From NCBI GenBank assembly GCA_902488725.1, contig CABTXO010000085.1, forward strand, positions 1-6,831: a stretch of 6,831 nucleotides of DNA, given 5' to 3'. This DNA comes from an uncultured Bacteroidales bacterium. GTDB lineage: Bacteria > Bacteroidota > Bacteroidia > Bacteroidales > UBA932. Below, piece by piece: positions 6,008 through 6,831 of the stretch (its first letter is position 1; each line of letters opens with the position of its first letter). Made by a program: the position numbers and the translations under genes. The notes under the pieces are model-generated. The model saw only the letters and a list, made by a program, of their open reading frames with translations, was not told the origin of the DNA and did not search any database.

Positions 6008-6022
6008 TCTCTTTAATCTCTT
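6005..6022 (+). repeat. Two tandem copies of TAATCTCTT across the lipoprotein stop codon
   Basis: TAATCTCTT occurs at 6005-6013 and again at 6014-6022. The first copy supplies the TAA stop of the lipoprotein, and the pair fills most of the 22-bp gap before the barrel gene. It is T- and C-rich on the coding strand, so it is not a Shine-Dalgarno element. Confidence 0.7.
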
Positions 6023-6029
6023 TCGAATC

Positions 6030-6611
6030 ATGAACACAATCTTTGTCAAAAGTTTCATCCTTTCCGCCCTGCTGATGTTCTCCATTGCGGCATCCGCACA
6101 GGTGTACATCGGAGGGTCGGTCGGCGGATCCTACGGAAAAGACCCGAGCGCCAGCACGAAATCGTGGTCCGTCAGCATCAATCCCGAAGCCGGATATCTC
6201 TTGAACGACAATTGGGCGTTCGGTGCCAGGTTCTCCTATGGAAAGTCCGAATCCAAGGTCGAAAGTCCCTATCTCAACAAGACGGACACGAAGGTCAGTC
6301 TGCTCACCGTCAATCCGTATGCGGCCTATTCCGCCATCCGTTTCGGTGGTTTCGCGGTGTGGGCCGAAGCCGGACTTCAGCTCGTCCCGAAGCAGAACGG
6401 CATCGCGTACACGAAGTATGCCGCTTATGTAAGCCCCGTCCTGACCTATGACCTGAGCAGGCATTTCCTCCTGAAAACGAATCTGAACTTTGCCGGACTG
6501 ACTCTGTCGGGGAATTCGAACGGAGGATTTGCGTTCTCCGGATCCTTCGGCGGAGATGATGCGCTCAGTTTTGGAGACGACCTCTCCATCGGATTCGTCT
6601 ATCGGTTCTGA
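6030..6611 (+). CDS. Outer-membrane beta-barrel protein, porin-like, small
   Basis: The 193-residue product has a Sec signal peptide (Lys7, hydrophobic core about 8-20) and a signal peptidase I site Ala-Ser-Ala before Gln24. The mature part begins VYIGGSVGGSYG and continues as alternating hydrophobic and polar strands with Gly/Ser/Asn-rich turns (for example PEAGYLLNDNWAFGARFSYG at 52-71, and VNPYAAYSAIRFGGFAVWAE at 94-113). It ends in LSIGFVYRF, a terminal-Phe beta signal for the BAM machinery. The size suggests an eight-strand barrel of the generic OMP_b-brl type. Its ligand or role is unknown: such proteins can be structural, adhesive or small channels. ATG 6030 is chosen because it begins the signal peptide; an earlier in-frame ATG at 5904 lies inside the lipoprotein gene. 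It probably shares the lipoprotein's promoter, since the 22-bp gap has no room for another. Confidence 0.88.
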   Translation: MNTIFVKSFILSALLMFSIAASAQVYIGGSVGGSYGKDPSASTKSWSVSINPEAGYLLNDNWAFGARFSYGKSESKVESPYLNKTDTKVSLLTVNPYAAYSAIRFGGFAVWAEAGLQLVPKQNGIAYTKYAAYVSPVLTYDLSRHFLLKTNLNFAGLTLSGNSNGGFAFSGSFGGDDALSFGDDLSIGFVYRF

Positions 6612-6734
6612 CAGCGGACGCACCTGCCCCCCTTCGCTGCAGCAGCCACGCCCTGCAGACGTGGAGGGCACTCGCCTGATTTTCAACCTGCAACATAGCA
6701 CTTCCTCGGGCAATATCGACGGAGGCAAGATATA

Positions 6735-6758
6735 GCTTAGTCGTTCCTGCTTTAGTCG
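6735..6758 (+). repeat. Direct repeat GCT(T)TAGTCG
   Basis: GCTTAGTCG (6735-6743) and GCTTTAGTCG (6749-6758) are near-identical and lie 14-15 bp apart. A partial third copy, TAGTC, is at 6770-6774. They could be regulator half-sites for a gene to the right, but no promoter was found with them. Confidence 0.4.
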
Positions 6759-6791
6759 AAACAGACTGATAGTCAACGAAATAAATTGGAA

Positions 6792-6821
6792 AAATGCTTG
6801 TTTTATTTGCAGGAAATGCTT
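6792..6821 (+). repeat. Direct repeat AAATGCTT, 22 bp apart
   Basis: AAATGCTT occurs at 6792-6799 and 6814-6821. The 22-bp spacing is about two helical turns, which would place two bound proteins on the same face of the DNA. No partner gene is visible in the window. Confidence 0.4.
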
Positions 6822-6831
6822 ATCTTGAGGT

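Larger units (their letters stand above)
6612..6831. other. Gene-free 220-bp tail
   Basis: I see no supported gene, tRNA or full promoter here. A short stem, CCACG (6646-6650) with CGTGG (6660-6664), follows the barrel gene but has no T-tract, so it is only a weak terminator candidate. The last 100 bases turn AT-rich and carry direct repeats, which suggests a regulatory region for a gene beyond the right edge. Confidence 0.5.

Noticed and set aside
5904..6029. ATG 5904 as the start of the barrel protein
   Set aside because: It lies within the lipoprotein gene in another frame, and the signal peptide begins at 6030.
5994..6776. A 260-codon open frame on the - strand opposite the barrel protein
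   Set aside because: The + strand has a clear signal peptide, beta strands and terminal Phe. The antisense product is Arg/Glu-rich without motifs.

Overview
The window is ordinary chromosomal DNA from a GC-rich member of the Bacteroidota, most likely order Bacteroidales. Evidence for this is the TAnnTTTG-type -7 promoter elements upstream of purH and of the lipoprotein gene, the lack of clear Shine-Dalgarno sequences, a LytTR-type response regulator, a remnant of the AAA_14/DUF4143 ATPase family common in Bacteroidales, and a lipoprotein plus beta-barrel pair. A GC-rich Rikenellaceae-like or related gut lineage would fit, but the genus cannot be fixed from sequence alone.

Layout from left to right: (1) A LytR/AlgR-type response regulator on the + strand (11-751), apparently translationally coupled to an upstream gene outside the window, probably its sensor kinase. 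(2) Convergent with it and overlapping it by 7 bp, an internally deleted ATPase gene on the - strand (745-1113): the Walker A end and the native C-terminal tail remain and the middle is gone. (3) A purine and one-carbon block on the - strand, transcribed right to left: purH (5166-3580), purD (3576-2140), a strong hairpin (2103-2132), then folD (2055-1204). (4) A divergent promoter region (5167-5362). (5) On the + strand, a lipoprotein of unknown function (5363-6007) followed after 22 bp by a small outer-membrane beta-barrel protein (6030-6611). (6) A 220-bp gene-free tail with short direct repeats.

The metabolic genes fit together. FolD makes 10-formyl-tetrahydrofolate, which the transformylase half of PurH consumes. 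PurD makes phosphoribosylglycinamide (GAR), the acceptor for the earlier formyl transfer in the same pathway. The lipoprotein and barrel protein look like one small cell-envelope operon.

I see no clear new biological system. The points most worth a second look are the deleted ATPase with a perfect palindrome at its deletion joint, an in-frame TCTTAC duplication that adds Ser-Tyr inside the most conserved LytTR motif, a coding-like N-terminal extension on PurD coupled to the purH stop, a hairpin between purD and folD that may also hold a promoter element, and an ATG-TGA start-stop overlapping the GTG start of the lipoprotein.
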